This document shows, piece by piece, positions 61,789 through 64,000 of a stretch of 64,000 nucleotides of DNA. The translations under genes and the position numbers were made by a program. The DNA lies in the IMG/VR virus record IMGVR_UViG_3300037826_000058, positions 55,095 through 119,094 of that record. The stretch is one strand, 5' to 3'. Below the pieces are notes generated by a model that saw only the letters and a program-made list of their open reading frames with translations, ran no database searches and was not told where the DNA came from. Each line of letters starts with the position of its first letter. The first letter of the stretch is position 1. Source of the DNA: a virus.

Positions 61789-63840
61789 TTAATATATGCG
61801 GCCACGATATTTGTACTGAATCTCATGCCTACAGTTGCCATTGCACTCTAGACTTCCTATGAGTGGTATAATAGCGGGGTCTGTCCAACCACGCTCTACC
61901 CAGTATGCACAACCCTGACAATTCCTCTCATCACTAGGGCCGAAATATCGCGCCAGAACGCCCTCACCGACAATCTTGCCGGTGCTCCAGTCAAACTCTA
62001 CTTCGCCACGCCCCTCCATAGCCTCAAAGGCTGTCAGGGGTCGTGCATAATTCCCCCAAACCTTAAACACAGAACCGGCGTACATACCTACCCTGTATCT
62101 ATGTGCTGCTACTGCACCTATAATTGCAGTAATTATTACATCACGTTTGGCCCCCTTGTCTTTTAACTCCTGAGCCTTCCCCCCTATATCGTTTTCCAAA
62201 TCAGGGATTAGGCGACCTCTTACGAATTCTTCTTGATATTGCAACTCGTCGAGGATTGCTCTCAATCCTTGAACAGATGGAGAACGCCCTGTAGTTTTTC
62301 GCCACATATTCATCATGGCTTCTGTTAGCTCACTCACCATCTTACGAGCCAGCAATAATAAAGCCGCAGCCAGTACCTCGTCAAATTCGTCGTCGTCAGA
62401 CTCCACCAAGTCTTCAGCAACTTCCTCACCCCACTCGGTGTACATATCCATCAGGCTCGCCTGCAAGTCATCTGTATATTCTACTGCTGCACCGTGGGGT
62501 AAGTCTGAAAACTCAAAATCGTCGTCTGTTGTTTCTTCTTCCTCTTCTTCTTCGGTTTCTTCAGGCATATCAGACGCTTCGGGTTCATTGTACCCACTTG
62601 CCGATAGCGGTGCAAATTGTTTGAATGACACACCAGGCTCTTCGATTTCCTCTAGGCCAATCTCTCTCCTTACCTGGTTCTCTGTTTCCAAATCATATGA
62701 TAGCGCACCACTGTTGAACAAACCAGAGATGACTTGCGCGAAATCCCCAATGTCAATCTTGGTAATCGGGGTAAAATACATCTCAGGATAACCTGATATA
62801 CCAGGGAATACATTCATATCAAGCAACCTAGGAATGCCATGGCGATTGATGACATCCGCAATCTTGTCCATGTAAGCATTCAAGGATCGAATGTACAACT
62901 GGCTTTTGTCTTTATGCATTGCAAAGGAGCCTTGGTCACCCCCGCCCAGCATGATAAAGTCCATCACTAATGAACGAGCAATGTTACGACGATGACGCAT
63001 AATCACGTCACCTAGATTCATAATAGTACCATGCTGTGGAGTCGTGTAACGAAACTCGTACCCAAATGGAAGGGTTAAGCCCATATCCTCTGCAATCTTA
63101 ATATTGCGAACTAAACGTTGGGCACGCGACAAATCTGAGTTCGGGTCTGTTTCGTCAAGGTCTGCATTCTCAGGAAGAGTGATGACCGGTGTGCCACTCA
63201 TTCTTTCAGCTATAATACCCTCTTCAATCTCTAGATTCTTTGCAAAGAACCAAGAGCTGTAAGCCCCGTCGAGTATGCTAACTCCCTCTGGATTGTTTTT
63301 CCCCATGCCGCTGGTTGTGAAGTGCAGTAGTTTCTCAATGGGTAGTGTGGTGGTGTCATAATTTGGGGGTGCTCGTTGCACCATGGCAGATATGCCACCG
63401 TTCTCATCCATCTCCCACTTGTGAAGCGTAGACGGATGACGGGGTGCCCACTTGCGCCATCCTATACGATTGTCGTCATACTTGGATTTTGTACCATCCC
63501 GACGCCAGTACACAATCTCCATATCGAAAAAGCCATAAGGCAAAAACAATACAATGTCCGACATGACCTCTAACCATGATTTGGTCATGTCGAACATACA
63601 TTCTTCAATGAACTGGGCAGCGGCACGATCTGCCGCTGAATCACTGGCTGGCTTAACACGTGGTGTGCTACCCGACATAAACATCGACGTAGTTTTAATC
63701 ATAGTCGATGCTGTTGGGTCGAAGCGATAAATCTGATCGTAGACCTTAATGCGTTTCGAGTTGGTGTTTAATGCAGGTATCCAGTGCTCCTTAGTCTGAC
63801 CCGCATAATGTTCTAGTCCGGTTACACCTAGTTCACTCAT
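61789..63840 (-). CDS. Portal protein fused to a MuF-like domain
   Basis: 683 residues. About 1-420 is a DUF935/Mu gp29-type portal (YDQIYRFDPTASTMIKTTSMF; YGFFDMEIVYWRRDG; FTTSGMGKNNPEGVSILDGAYSSWFFAKNLEIEEGIIAERMSGTPVI; MLGGGDQGSFAMHKDKSQLYIRSL). An acidic linker (SDMPEETEEEEEEETTDDD) follows. About 480-683 is MuF-like, ending in a zinc-type NCQGCAYWVERGWTDPAIIPLIGSLECNGNC. The portal starts head assembly; MuF is a minor head protein. Its ATG lies at the edge of the inserted repeat and has no ribosome-binding site next to it. Confidence 0.85.
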   Translation of the reverse strand: MSELGVTGLEHYAGQTKEHWIPALNTNSKRIKVYDQIYRFDPTASTMIKTTSMFMSGSTPRVKPASDSAADRAAAQFIEECMFDMTKSWLEVMSDIVLFLPYGFFDMEIVYWRRDGTKSKYDDNRIGWRKWAPRHPSTLHKWEMDENGGISAMVQRAPPNYDTTTLPIEKLLHFTTSGMGKNNPEGVSILDGAYSSWFFAKNLEIEEGIIAERMSGTPVITLPENADLDETDPNSDLSRAQRLVRNIKIAEDMGLTLPFGYEFRYTTPQHGTIMNLGDVIMRHRRNIARSLVMDFIMLGGGDQGSFAMHKDKSQLYIRSLNAYMDKIADVINRHGIPRLLDMNVFPGISGYPEMYFTPITKIDIGDFAQVISGLFNSGALSYDLETENQVRREIGLEEIEEPGVSFKQFAPLSASGYNEPEASDMPEETEEEEEEETTDDDFEFSDLPHGAAVEYTDDLQASLMDMYTEWGEEVAEDLVESDDDEFDEVLAAALLLLARKMVSELTEAMMNMWRKTTGRSPSVQGLRAILDELQYQEEFVRGRLIPDLENDIGGKAQELKDKGAKRDVIITAIIGAVAAHRYRVGMYAGSVFKVWGNYARPLTAFEAMEGRGEVEFDWSTGKIVGEGVLARYFGPSDERNCQGCAYWVERGWTDPAIIPLIGSLECNGNCRHEIQYKYRGRIY

Positions 63841-63880
63841 AGAATTTAGCGCAGGATACTCCCCCGCTTTAGCGGGGAGA
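63837..63880 (+). repeat. Solitary TnpB-element left end, 44-bp exact repeat (copy 2)
   Basis: Identical to 40079-40122. It lies between the upstream gene's stop, which carries an AAAGGAGG ribosome-binding site, and the portal ATG, separating the two by about 52 bases with an intervening hairpin. Both copies follow TCAT. Confidence 0.8.
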
Positions 63881-63890
63881 GGAATGCGCC

Positions 63891-64000
63891 TTACCTCCTT
63901 TCAACTAAAATATTGGGTGAACGAGCAAGCAATTCAACTGTGGTGTATCCAGCTTGGCGAATACGCTTACCGTCTCCACCAACAAGACTTACGCTCTTAC
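63891..64000 (-). CDS. Unidentified gene, C-terminal end only
   Basis: An open frame enters from the right window edge and ends at TAA at 63891: KSVSLVGGDGKRIRQAGYTT, then VELLARSPNILVERR. Upstream of the portal, where terminase or another head gene is expected, but too short to identify. Confidence 0.55.
   Translation of the reverse strand, partial: KSVSLVGGDGKRIRQAGYTTVELLARSPNILVERR

Overview
The window is part of a large tailed double-stranded DNA phage genome (Caudoviricetes), very likely a siphovirus. It encodes a portal, prohead protease/scaffold, HK97-type major capsid protein, tail tube, tail-assembly chaperones with a programmed frameshift, a long tape-measure protein and tail-tip/fibre proteins, but no contractile sheath. 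Terminase, polymerase and a clear lysis cassette lie outside the window. The host cannot be fixed from the sequence: Shine-Dalgarno sites are strong, promoters are near-perfect sigma70 type, and the tRNA genes do not encode CCA.

Layout. (i) 1-26158, minus strand: virion operon, transcribed right to left from prohead protease (24542-26158) through capsid, connector, tail tube, chaperones, tape measure, tail tip and fibres to a giant fibre running off the left edge. That fibre is a beta-helix followed by lectin-like domains joined by almost pure threonine linkers. Six glycosyltransferases are scattered singly or in a block among these virion genes. (ii) 26362-29730, plus strand: a short operon from a consensus, apparently leaderless promoter, with a Dam-like methylase, small proteins, a sliding clamp and a lipoprotein, closed by a bidirectional terminator. 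(iii) 29746-39600, minus: radical-SAM protein, a DNA methylase gene split by a TnpB insertion element and an HNH endonuclease gene, ThyA-like enzyme, secreted subtilase and small zinc proteins. (iv) 39625-49524, minus: 34 tRNA genes which, with tRNA-Arg(CCT) at 35447-35518, cover all 20 amino acids. Between them lie a cytosine methylase, an adenine methylase, a Ro60-like (TROVE/vWA, DUF2828-type) gene and a series of structured non-coding RNAs. Four related stem-loop RNAs lie directly upstream of the Ro60-like gene, one carrying a tRNA-like module. (v) 49536-60928, minus: a glycan-modification region with two sulfotransferases, a nucleotide-sugar 6-dehydrogenase, a GDP-mannose-epimerase-like enzyme, FkbM and other methyltransferases, more glycosyltransferases, an M23 peptidase and a regulator. 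(vi) 60964-64000, minus: phosphoesterase, portal-MuF fusion and the end of one further gene.

How it may fit together. The threonine linkers resemble mucin domains. The adjacent glycosyltransferases, the uronate-sugar, sulfation and methylation genes and the three consecutive tRNA-Thr genes suggest a phage-encoded system that makes and decorates a glycosylated fibre. Separately, the Ro60-like protein with adjacent Y-like RNAs inside the tRNA array suggests RNA quality control or tRNA handling. Both are inferences from gene content and RNA folding by eye.
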